A stretch of 64,000 bases of DNA from Dyadobacter psychrotolerans (GCF_004349265.1 NZ_SMFL01000016.1:1-64000), one strand, 5' to 3'; shown: positions 35,625 to 45,449, counted from the stretch's first letter. Translations and numbers: made by a program. The notes: generated by a model from the letters alone, not told the origin.

Positions 35625-36722
35625 ATGAAAATTTTATTCGATCACCAGAAATTTACTACCCAGCGTTACGGAGGCATCAGCAGATATTTTGCCAATATCA
35701 TTCAGCAAATAGAAAAGTCGGATGAATTCAGCTGTGAGGTAGGATTGCTTTATTCCCAAAACCATTACCTGAAAACCGAGTTTAGCAGCACCGATAAATT
35801 TCTTGCCAAAATACTAAAATCAGAGCGGGTAGCCCGAAAACTGTATAGTCTCAATGAGCGCTATTCCAATCGTCTGGTCGCTAAAAATGATTTTGACGTA
35901 TTCCATCCAACTTATTACGACCCATATTTTCTTGATACGCTGAAAAAGCCGCTGGTGACCACCATCCATGACATGACGTATGAGAAACTTCCGGAATACT
36001 TCTGGGCGCAGGATCCGCTTTCTTACCACAAAAGGCTGCACGTTGAAAGGGCTGATGCGATTATTGCCATTTCGGAAACAACCAAAAGTGATCTGCTCAA
36101 ATTCCATGATGCGGATGAAAGCAAAATATCAGTTATTTATCACGGTATAGATCCCGACAGTCCTCTGGGTTTTCGGCCGGTTCCTGATCTTCGTGAAAAT
36201 TATATTCTTTACGTAGGAGACCGGGGCGGATACAAAAACTTCTATTTGTTTATAGACGCTTTCAAACGACTTTCTGAGAAATATCCGGAGCTTAATGTGG
36301 TACTGACAGGCGGGGGAAGCCTGGGTATCGCAGACCGCGAACTGCTGCTGCGATTGAAACTGACCGACCGGGTTAAACATGTGAATGTGACCGACGAACA
36401 GCTAAATTTTCTTTACCAAAACGCAGTACTGTTTGTTTACCCTTCACTTCACGAAGGTTTCGGATTACCGATTCTCGAAGCGTTTAAAGCCAGGTGTCCT
36501 ATTTTGCTTAGCGATACACCTTGTTTTAGAGAAATTGCAGTGGATGCGGTAGAGTATTTTTCCGCTCACGATATGGAAGACATGGCCGGTAAAATAGAAT
36601 CATTTCTGACAGATTCTTCCAAAAGAAATGTTTACATCGACCGTGGTTTGAAACGTCTGAGAGACTTCCCACTGGACATTTCCATTAAAAAAACGCTGGA
36701 TCTCTACAAATCGCTGGTTTGA
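35625..36722 (+). CDS. GT4-family glycosyltransferase (mannosyl/glucosyl type)
   Basis: 365 residues. Acceptor-side opening FDHQKFTTQRYGGISRYFANI, TTIHDMTYEKLPEYF, donor-side YILYVGDRGGYKN and the E-x7-E motif in HEGFGLPILEAF are those of GT4 enzymes acting in O-antigen and EPS assembly. The 3' end overlaps the convergent fucosyltransferase gene by 19 bases. Confidence 0.92.
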   Translation: MKILFDHQKFTTQRYGGISRYFANIIQQIEKSDEFSCEVGLLYSQNHYLKTEFSSTDKFLAKILKSERVARKLYSLNERYSNRLVAKNDFDVFHPTYYDPYFLDTLKKPLVTTIHDMTYEKLPEYFWAQDPLSYHKRLHVERADAIIAISETTKSDLLKFHDADESKISVIYHGIDPDSPLGFRPVPDLRENYILYVGDRGGYKNFYLFIDAFKRLSEKYPELNVVLTGGGSLGIADRELLLRLKLTDRVKHVNVTDEQLNFLYQNAVLFVYPSLHEGFGLPILEAFKARCPILLSDTPCFREIAVDAVEYFSAHDMEDMAGKIESFLTDSSKRNVYIDRGLKRLRDFPLDISIKKTLDLYKSLV

Positions 36723-37534
36723 GACAGCAGCACATCGCGCCAAACAAAACGGTCTGTCATGATACCTTTTGGATGTTCCCGTCCAATCCTGAATCCAAAC
36801 CAGTTCTTTGGCGCGATGACAAAGTTTTTCTTCGGGCACATGTAGGCGGCCCACCAGGCGAAGGTGCTATTTGAAATAATTGCTACATCTGCATTTAAGA
36901 TCAGCTGAAAATCAATAATTTCAGAGTTAGAAGAAAAGATAAAATTGGGCCTTTGCTCAAATTCTTTTTTTACAAATTCCATATCATCGCTTACAAAGTA
37001 AACCTGATAGGTGTCCAGATTCTCTACTGAGTTTAATTGCCTTTTGAAATAATCAATCGGCAGGGAAATATCTCTTTTACCGTATGCCAGATAATCGGTG
37101 CGGCGTATGTGAACAACAACTGTTTTATTGTTTTTAAAAGAATCACCGAACTGTTTATCAAACTGCTCGCGGAACTGCGGAAGTATAGACGGCAATATAC
37201 TCTGAGGCAATTGACGAACATAAAAATCAGATTGAAAAAAGCCGTTATAGATCGTTGAATCGGCAGGGTTATGATTTTTTGGTGCGAAAAAATTATGCAC
37301 GTAAATATCTTTAAACCCAATGATTTTAGGCAATCCTCTTGCAAAAATTGAATACAATTTGGAGCCCAACGTCAGATTATGGTAGGTTCCGAGATCAAAG
37401 TACTTTGTAAGATAGGCATGATGCGGATTGGTAAAAAAATATATTTTACTGCCATCCTTTGATTTCAGATACAATAGAAAAATGTACTGAAATATCTGAT
37501 TCCCAAGCCTGCCATTAAACTTAACGCCTACCAT
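36704..37534 (-). CDS. Alpha-1,2-fucosyltransferase (GT11)
   Basis: 276 residues. N-terminal MVGVKFNGRLGNQIFQYIF and the donor-binding H142-x-R-R-x-D motif (VVHIRRTDY) identify GT11, which moves L-fucose from GDP-fucose; SNSTFAWWAAYM is the third conserved block. It predicts a fucosylated polymer, although no GDP-fucose synthesis genes (gmd, fcl) are in the window. Last gene of a unit with the flippase and the gene at 38924. Confidence 0.92.
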   Translation of the reverse strand: MVGVKFNGRLGNQIFQYIFLLYLKSKDGSKIYFFTNPHHAYLTKYFDLGTYHNLTLGSKLYSIFARGLPKIIGFKDIYVHNFFAPKNHNPADSTIYNGFFQSDFYVRQLPQSILPSILPQFREQFDKQFGDSFKNNKTVVVHIRRTDYLAYGKRDISLPIDYFKRQLNSVENLDTYQVYFVSDDMEFVKKEFEQRPNFIFSSNSEIIDFQLILNADVAIISNSTFAWWAAYMCPKKNFVIAPKNWFGFRIGREHPKGIMTDRFVWRDVLLSQTSDL

Positions 37535-37540
37535 AAAATA

Positions 37541-38911
37541 CTATTTTTGTGAGTGATCCACACGGCCCTGACGCCTTTTCCAAACCGGAATGATATACTT
37601 CTCGAAAAACTCTGGATAAAAACGGAACAGGTAAATAATCGTATTCCAAAGGCTTACATCTACTTCTCTTTTGAGGATGGCCTGCGCTACGATAAAACCA
37701 ACTACATTCGAGATCAGTGTTGCATAGGCTGCTCCCATTACACCATATTTTACGATCAGCAGGTAATTCAGTCCCAGGTTAATCACAGTTGTTCCTACTA
37801 CTACCAAAAAGGTAACCCGGGTTTTTCCGATAGAATCGAGGATGGTGCCAAACTGGCGGCCGTAAGGAATCAAAAGACAGTAAAGAAGCGTAACATGAAG
37901 CAGCGGAATCGAGTCAACGTATTTTTCGCCGGCAATAAAATGAATGACAAAATCGGAAAAGAAATAAAGAAAAAGCACACCCGGAAGCACCAAGGCAAGC
38001 GTAGTTCCAACCGATTTTTCATACAAATATTTGATAGCACCTTTGCCTTCTTCTTCCATACGACGAGAGCTCTGCGGAAAAACTACTACGGCGATGGCGT
38101 TACCGGGAATATCGATCAGGTTGGTGATGCGGACCGCGATGTTGAACGCCCCGGAAGCCGCCGGAGAAAGAAGCGCACCCAGCATCATCTGGTCAACCGT
38201 GCCGGATAAAAGTGAGCTTACCGATGTACCAAATGAATATTTTCCGTAACCAAACAATTTGCCGAGCCAGGGTTTATCCATTGAAAAAGAAAACTTCAGA
38301 TTTTCTCTTACAAAACCATAGGCGACGATTGTACTTACAGCCACACTGCAAAGCTGCACCCAAACCAAATAAACCAATTTAACCTGAAAATCGGCCAGAT
38401 AACAAACAAGAACAAATCCAAAAAACGATGATTGACGGATCAGGTTGTTGATAAATATGCCGTTGAATTTAAGATTTGCCTGTTCGACGGCATTAAACTG
38501 GGTCAGAATACCTGAGCAGGCGAATACCAGAATATAAATGTAAAGCAGATTGATCAGTTGCGGAGATTCCCAAACGGAACTTAAATACGGTGCAAAAGCA
38601 ATAATGGCAATAATACTGACACCGGTTACTAAAATGCTTATAACCGTGGATGCAGAAATTATGACCGGATGTTCTGATTTTTCAGCCGACGAAAGATACT
38701 TCACCAACGCATTTTGAATAAGCCCGCTTCTGATCGCTTCCAGTATGGTGGTAGCCGACATAAACAGAGTCCAGACACCAAAGTCCTGCTTGCTTAATAC
38801 CCGTACCAAAATGTAAAATCCAGCAAAGCCAAAAAATACCCCGGAAAAATTCTGAAGTACATTGATGATTCCTGACTTAATCCAGTAGTGATCCTTAGAC
38901 TTAACCTCCAT
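37541..38911 (-). CDS. Polysaccharide flippase (Wzx-type, MOP superfamily)
   Basis: 456 residues with about 12-14 membrane helices, opening with SGIINVLQNFSGVFFGFAGF and the family feature GFAGFYILVRVLSKQDFG. It should flip the lipid-linked repeat unit across the inner membrane. Six bases upstream of the fucosyltransferase gene and part of the same unit. I leave the symbol blank because wzx naming needs pathway proof. Confidence 0.88.
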   Translation of the reverse strand: MEVKSKDHYWIKSGIINVLQNFSGVFFGFAGFYILVRVLSKQDFGVWTLFMSATTILEAIRSGLIQNALVKYLSSAEKSEHPVIISASTVISILVTGVSIIAIIAFAPYLSSVWESPQLINLLYIYILVFACSGILTQFNAVEQANLKFNGIFINNLIRQSSFFGFVLVCYLADFQVKLVYLVWVQLCSVAVSTIVAYGFVRENLKFSFSMDKPWLGKLFGYGKYSFGTSVSSLLSGTVDQMMLGALLSPAASGAFNIAVRITNLIDIPGNAIAVVVFPQSSRRMEEEGKGAIKYLYEKSVGTTLALVLPGVLFLYFFSDFVIHFIAGEKYVDSIPLLHVTLLYCLLIPYGRQFGTILDSIGKTRVTFLVVVGTTVINLGLNYLLIVKYGVMGAAYATLISNVVGFIVAQAILKREVDVSLWNTIIYLFRFYPEFFEKYIIPVWKRRQGRVDHSQK

Positions 38912-38923
38912 GTTTTATCGGTG

Positions 38924-39862
38924 TCATTCGAAATATGTTCCGATATAGTTTTTCACTTCTTCGTCGGTTTTAGCGTGCAGTATGGTAGCTCCCGAAAATT
39001 GCGGGTATAGCTTTTCAAAGCATTTGAAGTGGTGTTCAGGCCCTTTTTTGGAAAGGATGAGGTTTGTGCCTCCGAAATAACTTGCCAGCGTGGCTGTGCC
39101 GCCATGTATCGAAATAAACTTTGAAGCATTGGCATATACCATCATCTGCAAATGATTGAAATTGTTGGCTTTACCTTTATTTTCAACAAAAAGATCTTCC
39201 ATTAAAATCACTTCGGGATACTCTTTTTGCAGCCAGCCAAATTCATCCATATCATAAATATCGCTGTTATCCATAGTGATATTCTGCGGCCTTGGGCGGT
39301 TGTAAATAATTGTATATTTATCTCTGAGCCTGTCGAGCATATAACCAAGCATTTCAATGCTGTAAAAGCTCACCGGGGGCCCGTCCCATTCCATATTGTA
39401 GCGGTTGGCAATGATCAGCACCGGCTTATCGAAAACATATACATTATTGGTGTACGTCTCTTTCAATGGGACCGGAAGCCATTTTTCCATGTCGTAATTC
39501 TGGCTGTACAACACACGGGGCATTTCGTAGTTGTAATTTCCTTCGTTAGTCCTGGTCTGAAAATACTCTTCATGATTTTCAGAAAAGAAGTACATTTCTT
39601 TTGTATATGTTGAAGAACGTGTACTCTTTAAGGTTCCATTCTTATAGTGCCAGTAAGCAAAAGGAAGTGTAAACTGAAGTTCAGGAGCAAATTCACCGTG
39701 AAAAGACAGTTCCTTATATTTGGGCTTAAAGAGATAGTCTTTAAGGGTATATTTAAGCTGATTAAGCTGGCAGATGTACGTATCCCTATAGTAATATTTG
39801 ATATCAATAGGAAGCCGTCCATACCTGAGCAGTATAATTAAGCTTAAAAATTTATTTAACAT
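38924..39862 (-). CDS. Probable glycosyltransferase (GT61-like C-terminal motif)
   Basis: 312 residues from ATG 39862; the longer frame starts at TTG. The C-terminal part has FISIHGGTATLASYFGGTNLIL, close to the HGGG/HGA-type donor-binding motif of GT61-like and related GT-B enzymes. The N-terminal half (with KEMYFFSENHEEYF) is not recognised. A glycosyltransferase role is likely from motif and place, but the family is unsure. First gene of its unit, with ACTCAACG seven bases before the ATG. Confidence 0.6.
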   Translation of the reverse strand: MLNKFLSLIILLRYGRLPIDIKYYYRDTYICQLNQLKYTLKDYLFKPKYKELSFHGEFAPELQFTLPFAYWHYKNGTLKSTRSSTYTKEMYFFSENHEEYFQTRTNEGNYNYEMPRVLYSQNYDMEKWLPVPLKETYTNNVYVFDKPVLIIANRYNMEWDGPPVSFYSIEMLGYMLDRLRDKYTIIYNRPRPQNITMDNSDIYDMDEFGWLQKEYPEVILMEDLFVENKGKANNFNHLQMMVYANASKFISIHGGTATLASYFGGTNLILSKKGPEHHFKCFEKLYPQFSGATILHAKTDEEVKNYIGTYFE

Positions 39863-39869
39863 ATCTTTT

Positions 39870-39877
39870 CGTTGAGT
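39870..39877 (-). promoter_or_regulatory. ACTCAACG leader element (copy 3)
   Basis: Minus-strand ACTCAACG seven bases before the ATG at 39862. A TTTG lies 21 bases upstream of it, a plausible remnant of a -7 element. Confidence 0.5.
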
Positions 39878-40023
39878 AATCAGTCCTTTGTCGTGATCCA
39901 AACCCTGACAGGAGCCACATAATGCGTAACAGGCCCCGGAGTTCGTGAATTCAAAAGTAGAATTAATTTATCAAAATAAAACAGTGTGCTAGAATTATTG
40001 TGGCAATATTTCGAAACTTTTTT

Positions 40024-40052
40024 TTTGTTAATGCCAATTAAAATTAACTTTG
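40024..40052 (+). promoter_or_regulatory. Bacteroidota-type promoter for the GT2 gene at 40103
   Basis: TTTG (40024-40027), a 17-base spacer and TAACTTTG (40045-40052), both matching the -33/-7 consensus. Predicted start near 40058, giving a leader of about 45 bases that contains the ACTCAACA element. Confidence 0.6.
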
Positions 40053-40076
40053 GGTAAAAAACCAGTTTGCAAGTTT

Positions 40077-40084
40077 ACTCAACA
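40077..40084 (+). promoter_or_regulatory. ACTCAACA leader element (copy 4, one mismatch)
   Basis: ACTCAACA in the 5' leader of the GT2 gene, 18 bases before the ATG and 24 bases after the TAACTTTG -7 element. It differs from the other copies only in the last base. Confidence 0.4.
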
Positions 40085-40102
40085 ACCCGCTCTTAACTGT
40101 TT

Positions 40103-40966
40103 ATGTCTCTTTTCAGCCTTCCAGGATGGGTAAAGCCGCATTTATATTCTGACAAAAAATTCGTTGATCTTTCACCTTCGGAAATTGAAATCCTGAAAAA
40201 CAGGCTCAGTTCGTTTAAAAGCGATACCCCGGAGGTATCTGTGGTGATACCGGTTTGGAATGAGCAGGACAGCGTTTTTAAAACATTGTCTTCTCTGTCA
40301 GCAAGCATAACGGACTACAAAACAGAGATAATTGTGGTCAACAATAATTCCTCGGATAACACACAGAAAGTTATCGATACGCTGGGTACAAGAAACTATC
40401 TTCAGGAAAAGCAGGGAACACCATACGCAAGGCAAATGGGCCTTGACAAAGCAAAGGGTAAATATTATCTCTGCGCCGATGCGGATACGCTTTATCCTCC
40501 TCATTGGATCAATCTGATGGTTTCTCCTATGGCAAAAAGCCAGCAGGTAACCGGAGTTTACGGACGCTATTCGTTTATTCCCCCCGCCGGTCAGGGAAGG
40601 TTTGGTTTATGGTTTTATGAGTTCATTACTTCATTTATAATAAGAATCCGTCAGCGCAAAAGAGAATATCTTAACGTTTACGGTTTTAACATGGGCCTTG
40701 TGACTGACATCGGGCGTGAAACAGGCGGATTTAATGTCATCAGTGACCGCAAGTACAACGACGTTGTAGGAAGTGATTATGACAATGATGCTGAAGACGG
40801 ACGTATGGCCAGAAATCTGATGTCAAAAGGAAAACTGGAACTTGTCACACATCCAAAAGCAAGGGTTTTTACATCGTCGAGAAGACTAATGGACGACGGA
40901 AGTATCTGGAATGCTTTTACGAACAGGATAAAACGCCAGTTAAAGATTTTCCGGGAGTTCACCTAG
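40103..40966 (+). CDS. GT2 glycosyltransferase
   Basis: 287 residues. A short N-terminal extension precedes the GT-A fold: SVVIPVWNEQDSVFKTL, VVNNNSSDNT, DADTLYP as the metal motif. The C-terminal part (KGKLELVTHPKARVFTSSRR) fits a soluble or peripheral enzyme. Monocistronic unit divergent from the gene at 39862. Confidence 0.88.
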   Translation: MSLFSLPGWVKPHLYSDKKFVDLSPSEIEILKNRLSSFKSDTPEVSVVIPVWNEQDSVFKTLSSLSASITDYKTEIIVVNNNSSDNTQKVIDTLGTRNYLQEKQGTPYARQMGLDKAKGKYYLCADADTLYPPHWINLMVSPMAKSQQVTGVYGRYSFIPPAGQGRFGLWFYEFITSFIIRIRQRKREYLNVYGFNMGLVTDIGRETGGFNVISDRKYNDVVGSDYDNDAEDGRMARNLMSKGKLELVTHPKARVFTSSRRLMDDGSIWNAFTNRIKRQLKIFREFT

Positions 40967-41027
40967 TGGCTTGCCTCCGTTTTAATATTCGCTTAGTGAT
41001 TGATAGCCACGCGGTAACTGAATTTTA

Positions 41028-41035
41028 ACTCAACG
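41028..41035 (+). promoter_or_regulatory. ACTCAACG leader element (copy 5)
   Basis: TTTAACTCAACGTT ends directly at the ATG of the GT8 gene (two bases between). It leads the unit GT8, GT2, acyltransferase. Confidence 0.5.
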
Positions 41036-41037
41036 TT

Positions 41038-41928
41038 ATGAATAAAAAGGACAACATTAATATTGTAGTGGCAAGTAACAACCACTATGCAATCCTGCTC
41101 GGTGCGCTGATCAAATCCATTGAGGTTAACCATAAAACCCCGGAGAAGATATCGCTCTACATTCTCGATGATGGTATTTCGAAAGAAAATCAGGAAAAGA
41201 TACGTGGCTCGGCAAGCAAGGACATGGTTGAAATGTATTGGCACAAAACCAACAGCATCATTCCTGCCAATGTAAAAATCCCGGTTGATAAATCTGCATT
41301 TCCTATCACAACCTATCTGCGGCTTTTTGCTACCGAAGTAATGCCTGCTGACACCGAAAGATACATCTACCTGGATGTAGATATGATTGTTCAGGAGGAT
41401 ATCAGCAAATTATGGTATGCAGATCTGGATGGAAAGCTTATTGGCGCGGTGCTCGATCTGAGTGAAACAGCCGGAAGCGAATGGGGCGGAATTCCAAATT
41501 ATAAAGAATTAGGTATTGCACCCGAATCCAAGTATTTCAATGCCGGAATGATGGTGGTGGATGTGATTCAGTGGAAAGCGGGAGATATTGGTAATAAGGT
41601 AATCCAATGTCTGCACGACAACCTCGAGTCGGTCAACTTTGCCGATCAGTATGGTCTGAATGTAACGCTTGTAAATCAGTGGCACGCATTGGACCCGAAG
41701 TGGAATTCTTTCGCCATACTTGATATCGAAGATCCGTACCTGATTCATTATCTGGATATTAAGCCGATTTTCCGTTCCTATAACAGCATCCCGCGTTATC
41801 AGGAAGATTTTTACAAATACCTCAGACTCACACCCTGGAAAAATCACAAGCCTATTCCGGACTACGTAAGATTATCCAGAAAAGTCGTCAATAAAGTAAG
41901 AAAAATCGTGTCTGCCTATCTTAAATAA
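41038..41928 (+). CDS. GT8-family glycosyltransferase
   Basis: 296 residues. IVVASNNHYAILLGALIKSI, the DxD motif in YIYLDVDMIV, a GGIPNYKELGIAPESKYFNAGMMV block and the conserved NFADQYGLNV motif identify GT8, often adding glucose or galactose to LPS. First of a three-gene unit with a GT2 and an acyltransferase. Confidence 0.93.
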   Translation: MNKKDNINIVVASNNHYAILLGALIKSIEVNHKTPEKISLYILDDGISKENQEKIRGSASKDMVEMYWHKTNSIIPANVKIPVDKSAFPITTYLRLFATEVMPADTERYIYLDVDMIVQEDISKLWYADLDGKLIGAVLDLSETAGSEWGGIPNYKELGIAPESKYFNAGMMVVDVIQWKAGDIGNKVIQCLHDNLESVNFADQYGLNVTLVNQWHALDPKWNSFAILDIEDPYLIHYLDIKPIFRSYNSIPRYQEDFYKYLRLTPWKNHKPIPDYVRLSRKVVNKVRKIVSAYLK

Positions 41929-41934
41929 TTTTAC

Positions 41935-42693
41935 ATGTTCAATTTTCCTGACGTAACACTGCTCATTACGCACTATAACAGAAGCAGTTCTTTGGAAAGA
42001 CTATTGAAGGCATTCACCCACCTGGGATGCCAGTTTGGCGATATTGTGGTTTCTGATGACGGGAGCAAGCCCGAACACCTGCTTCGTCTGCAGGAGATTA
42101 AAGAGGTTTATCCTTACCGCCTGGTTGGCACACCGGTTAACAAAGGCCTTGGTAATAATATCAATAAAGGCCAGGATGCAGTTAAAACGCCCTTCACGCT
42201 CTACGTACAGGAAGATTTTGTACCGCAACCGATATTTCCTGCCCATTTTGAAACTGCACTCTCACTGATGCACAGATCGGACGACCTGGATATGGTCCGT
42301 TTTTATGCTTACTTCCAATATCCATATCTGAAACCGGTTGAAGGCGGTTATTCGGAAATGGTATTTAATTTTACAGACCCCGGTTACAAGAAATTTTATT
42401 ACTACAGCGATCACCCTCATCTTAGAAGAAGCACGTTTTTCGAGAAATTCGGAAGATATCCCGAAGGCATCAAAGTAGAGGCAACCGAGTACCAAATGAT
42501 GATTTCGTTTCTGAAAAAGAAAGGAAAAGCACTTCAGTATGAAGACTGCAAGGCTTTGTTTGATCAGCTAAATTCGCCGGACGAACCCAGCACTGTGCAG
42601 CGTAACATGTGGCGTGGCAATAAAAACCCGGCCGTTTCCTTCATAAGACACCTGTACCGACATTTAAAATTTAACTATAACTACCTCAGGTAG
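41935..42693 (+). CDS. GT2-like glycosyltransferase
   Basis: 252 residues. TLLITHYNRSSSLERLL, VVSDDGSKPEH, NKGLGNNINKGQD and LYVQEDFVPQP (with ED for the usual DxD) give a GT-A fold; the rest is not assigned to a defined subfamily. Its TAG stop at 42691-42693 abuts the ATG of the next gene at 42694. Confidence 0.8.
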   Translation: MFNFPDVTLLITHYNRSSSLERLLKAFTHLGCQFGDIVVSDDGSKPEHLLRLQEIKEVYPYRLVGTPVNKGLGNNINKGQDAVKTPFTLYVQEDFVPQPIFPAHFETALSLMHRSDDLDMVRFYAYFQYPYLKPVEGGYSEMVFNFTDPGYKKFYYYSDHPHLRRSTFFEKFGRYPEGIKVEATEYQMMISFLKKKGKALQYEDCKALFDQLNSPDEPSTVQRNMWRGNKNPAVSFIRHLYRHLKFNYNYLR

Positions 42694-43824
42694 ATGTCAC
42701 AAAAGAAATACATCAATAACCTGAGAGGGCTTGATTTCCTGCGCTTCATTCTTTCAATATCGGTAATCGTCTGGCACTACCAGCATTTTTTTTATCCCTT
42801 TGTTTCTTTTAAAGACAGAGATCTCTTTCTAACGGACCAACCGTTTTTTAACTTTTTCAAATTATTTTATACCGAAGGATATTACGCTGTTCAGGTTTTC
42901 TGGCTGATCAGCGGTGTGATCTTTTATAAGGTCTATCAGGAACGGATCATGTCCGGAAACGTTACCTTTTATCAGTTTATCTGGAACCGGTTTTCACGGC
43001 TTTACCCCCTTCACCTGCTGACGCTGTTTATCGTAATTGCTTTGCAGTACTTTTACTTTGGCCAGCATAACAGTTATTTTATTTACGAGAAAAACTCACC
43101 TCAGTCCTTTTTCCAAAACCTGTTTTTCGTGCAGGCCTGGGGAGAAAACCGTCTTTCCTTTAACGGACCAACATGGAGTGTTTCGATTGAAATCCTGGTT
43201 TATTTTATCTTTTACGGCGTTTGCGCTTCGGGGCTGATCCGTACAGCCAAGGGGCTTCTGGGGACTTTCATCTTTTTTATGGTTATTAAAAAGTGGGAGC
43301 TTGTTTTTGCAGGAGACGATATTTCTTCCAGCATCTATCTTTTCTTTGCCGGATGTATTCTGGTAAAACTGTTTGATATGATCCAGGATCGTGTCCGTTT
43401 GCAGTTTGTGATCGTGATCGTATTGTTTTCTTCCTGGTTTTTCACCCAGCATACTCCTCGTATCATCGAACCGCTTTACGAAAGGGTAACCGGGTTTCTT
43501 TATCCCGATCTGCTGACATTTTCATGCTTTGCTGTCTGGACTGTCATTGTTGTATTCAACCTGAGAATTTTCGACCGGATACCTGACGCTGTTTTCCAGT
43601 TTTTCGGAGATATTACCTACTCTACTTACCTGACACACTTTCCGGTTCAGTTGTTATTTTACATGATTATCAACCCGATTTCTTACACAGAATTCTTTTC
43701 ACCAGTGATATTTCTGACTTATCTGATTACTGTTTTTGTGACGGGACGAATTGTGTTTAAATACTTTGAACTTCCCGTTCAAAGGAAATTGAGAACTCTG
43801 ATGACAAATCCGGGAAAATCCTGA
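42694..43824 (+). CDS. Acyltransferase-3 family membrane O-acyltransferase (OafA-like)
   Basis: 376 residues with about ten membrane helices. LRGLDFLRFILSISVIVWHYQ carries the R and H residues of the Acyl_transf_3 family, and FNGPTWSVSIEILVYFIF is the second conserved block. It likely O-acetylates a sugar in the polymer. It ends two bases before the convergent ligase gene. Confidence 0.9.
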   Translation: MSQKKYINNLRGLDFLRFILSISVIVWHYQHFFYPFVSFKDRDLFLTDQPFFNFFKLFYTEGYYAVQVFWLISGVIFYKVYQERIMSGNVTFYQFIWNRFSRLYPLHLLTLFIVIALQYFYFGQHNSYFIYEKNSPQSFFQNLFFVQAWGENRLSFNGPTWSVSIEILVYFIFYGVCASGLIRTAKGLLGTFIFFMVIKKWELVFAGDDISSSIYLFFAGCILVKLFDMIQDRVRLQFVIVIVLFSSWFFTQHTPRIIEPLYERVTGFLYPDLLTFSCFAVWTVIVVFNLRIFDRIPDAVFQFFGDITYSTYLTHFPVQLLFYMIINPISYTEFFSPVIFLTYLITVFVTGRIVFKYFELPVQRKLRTLMTNPGKS

Positions 43825-43826
43825 AA

Positions 43827-45290
43827 TCAGTCTTTTAACTTCAATGTCTGTTCCTGCTGATCAAGCTTGTAGGAAATTTGAATAATGGCGATGGCCAGAT
43901 AAAACAAAATATTGTTGGGGTACTGCACCAAAGCTTCCTGCGGAAAATTGCCAATGTTGAGAGCAAAAAGTACCAATGTCATCGCAAGACAGTAAGTTCG
44001 GAGTTCAGGGTTATGTATCCTGTAAAAGTTTTCAATGCCGCTTTTAAGAACAATAAACATCAGAAAGCAGAATATAAAAAGCCCTATCCACCCCATTTCA
44101 ACAGCAACTCTCATATAACCGCTGTCCGGCGGGAAATTCGCCAAAAACGAATACGGAGCGAACCTCACTCCCCACATCCCCGTGGCACCAAGTCCTCCAC
44201 CCATCGGATGTTTAAGGATATAGGGCTGTATACGCTTCTGATTTTGTTTACGCACATTATAGGAAGCATCTTCTGACGGGCGAAAAGCACTCTGAAAACG
44301 TACTAGTGAAGGATTTCCTGTTGGCATATAAATCATGACCACGATGAAAAATGCGGCAACTGAAGAAAAAAGCATAATCCGGCGGCTAAAATGCAGAATA
44401 GCAAACAGGATCAGCGCGGCAGGAACCAGCACGTAAGCACCTCTTGTTCCTGAAAATAACATCGCATTCAGCATCAGCAGAGCGAATATTGCCAGGACAA
44501 TTTTCTTCCAGTTAAGAATGGGGCCTGATATCAGGGCAATACATAACAGGGCTGTAATTACCATGTTATAAGAAAATTCCACCGGGTCGGAGAAGATCGA
44601 ATACTTCCGCCAATGGCCATCTATAAACATCAAACTCACCGAAAGCGGATCGCTGCGCATACCTTCAAGCTCCGCCTCGGCTATTCCTATGTACTCCTGC
44701 TTATAGGCATACACCATCGCTACAAATGCCAGAAGCAGCCATACCTTCAAAATGATACGCAGGGAGGTGATGTTCTTGATCTGGTAGACAAAAACGAAGT
44801 ACATCAGTGTCAATATGGCAATCGTCCGAACTGTGTAGACCCAGGCAAGACGAGACTCTGCTGTCGGATTGATTACTTCAAGTATGTTGTATCCGATCCA
44901 GATCAGCAGCATGGTAGCAACGGGACCTTTGAATACACTCCAGTCCGGACGTTGTTTTTGTTTGATGAAAAAGCCCAGTAACAGCAAAACCTGCATGCCA
45001 TCCAGAACCGTTCCCATCGGGTAGTCAATACCAAAACGGACTATAAAAAACAGTCCAAAGGCCATCGCAATCAGGCAAATGATACCAAAAACGGGGTATA
45101 CAACCATTCCGTAAATAACAGGAATTCCGATCATGACTACCAGTGTCAGCAAACCTACAATCATGCCGCCGTTGATAGCTGCTGCTCCCAAAGAAACGGC
45201 AATAGCCGTCAGCAGCAAAAGTCCCACCGGTGTTTTTGCCAGTGAGCTTAAAGATCTACCTTTCAGCGATATACGTAAATTTGAAAGCAT
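43827..45290 (-). CDS. O-antigen ligase/polymerase (Wzy/WaaL-like) membrane protein
   Basis: 487 residues with about 12 membrane helices and a large periplasmic loop (about 330-400) holding YNVRKQNQKRIQPYILKHPMGGGLGATG, the Wzy_C domain pattern. Either polymerises repeat units or joins the polymer to a carrier; sequence alone does not separate the two. Last gene of the minus-strand EPS operon starting at 51193. Confidence 0.85.
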   Translation of the reverse strand: MLSNLRISLKGRSLSSLAKTPVGLLLLTAIAVSLGAAAINGGMIVGLLTLVVMIGIPVIYGMVVYPVFGIICLIAMAFGLFFIVRFGIDYPMGTVLDGMQVLLLLGFFIKQKQRPDWSVFKGPVATMLLIWIGYNILEVINPTAESRLAWVYTVRTIAILTLMYFVFVYQIKNITSLRIILKVWLLLAFVAMVYAYKQEYIGIAEAELEGMRSDPLSVSLMFIDGHWRKYSIFSDPVEFSYNMVITALLCIALISGPILNWKKIVLAIFALLMLNAMLFSGTRGAYVLVPAALILFAILHFSRRIMLFSSVAAFFIVVMIYMPTGNPSLVRFQSAFRPSEDASYNVRKQNQKRIQPYILKHPMGGGLGATGMWGVRFAPYSFLANFPPDSGYMRVAVEMGWIGLFIFCFLMFIVLKSGIENFYRIHNPELRTYCLAMTLVLFALNIGNFPQEALVQYPNNILFYLAIAIIQISYKLDQQEQTLKLKD

Positions 45291-45305
45291 TTTAAATTAA
45301 GAAAG

Positions 45306-45449
45306 CTAAAAGAACAAAATCTTAAAGAAGAAGAAGAACACACTCAGCAGGGCCACGATTAAGGCGATGATGCGGGTAATCACCTGAATTTTTGATAATT
45401 CCGGCTCCTGCTTTATTTTCCGTGTTTTATTATTTGGAAAAACCCTCAT
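45306..45449 (-). CDS. Small membrane protein (47 aa) in the EPS operon
   Basis: A short ORF from ATG 45449 to TAG at 45308-45306 encodes 47 residues: a basic N-terminus (MRVFPNNKTRKIKQEPE), then one membrane helix (about 23-38) ending in a phenylalanine-rich tail. It fills most of the 172-base gap between the GT2 gene and the ligase gene, in the same direction with a 13-base lead from the GT2 stop. Single-pass topology with the basic side inside. Function unknown; a small subunit of the assembly machinery is one idea. Confidence 0.6.
   Translation of the reverse strand: MRVFPNNKTRKIKQEPELSKIQVITRIIALIVALLSVFFFFFKILFF

Noticed and set aside
37553..38209. 218-codon plus-strand ORF opposite the flippase
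   Set aside because: Antisense to a clear multi-pass transporter, basic low-quality sequence, no signal or domain.
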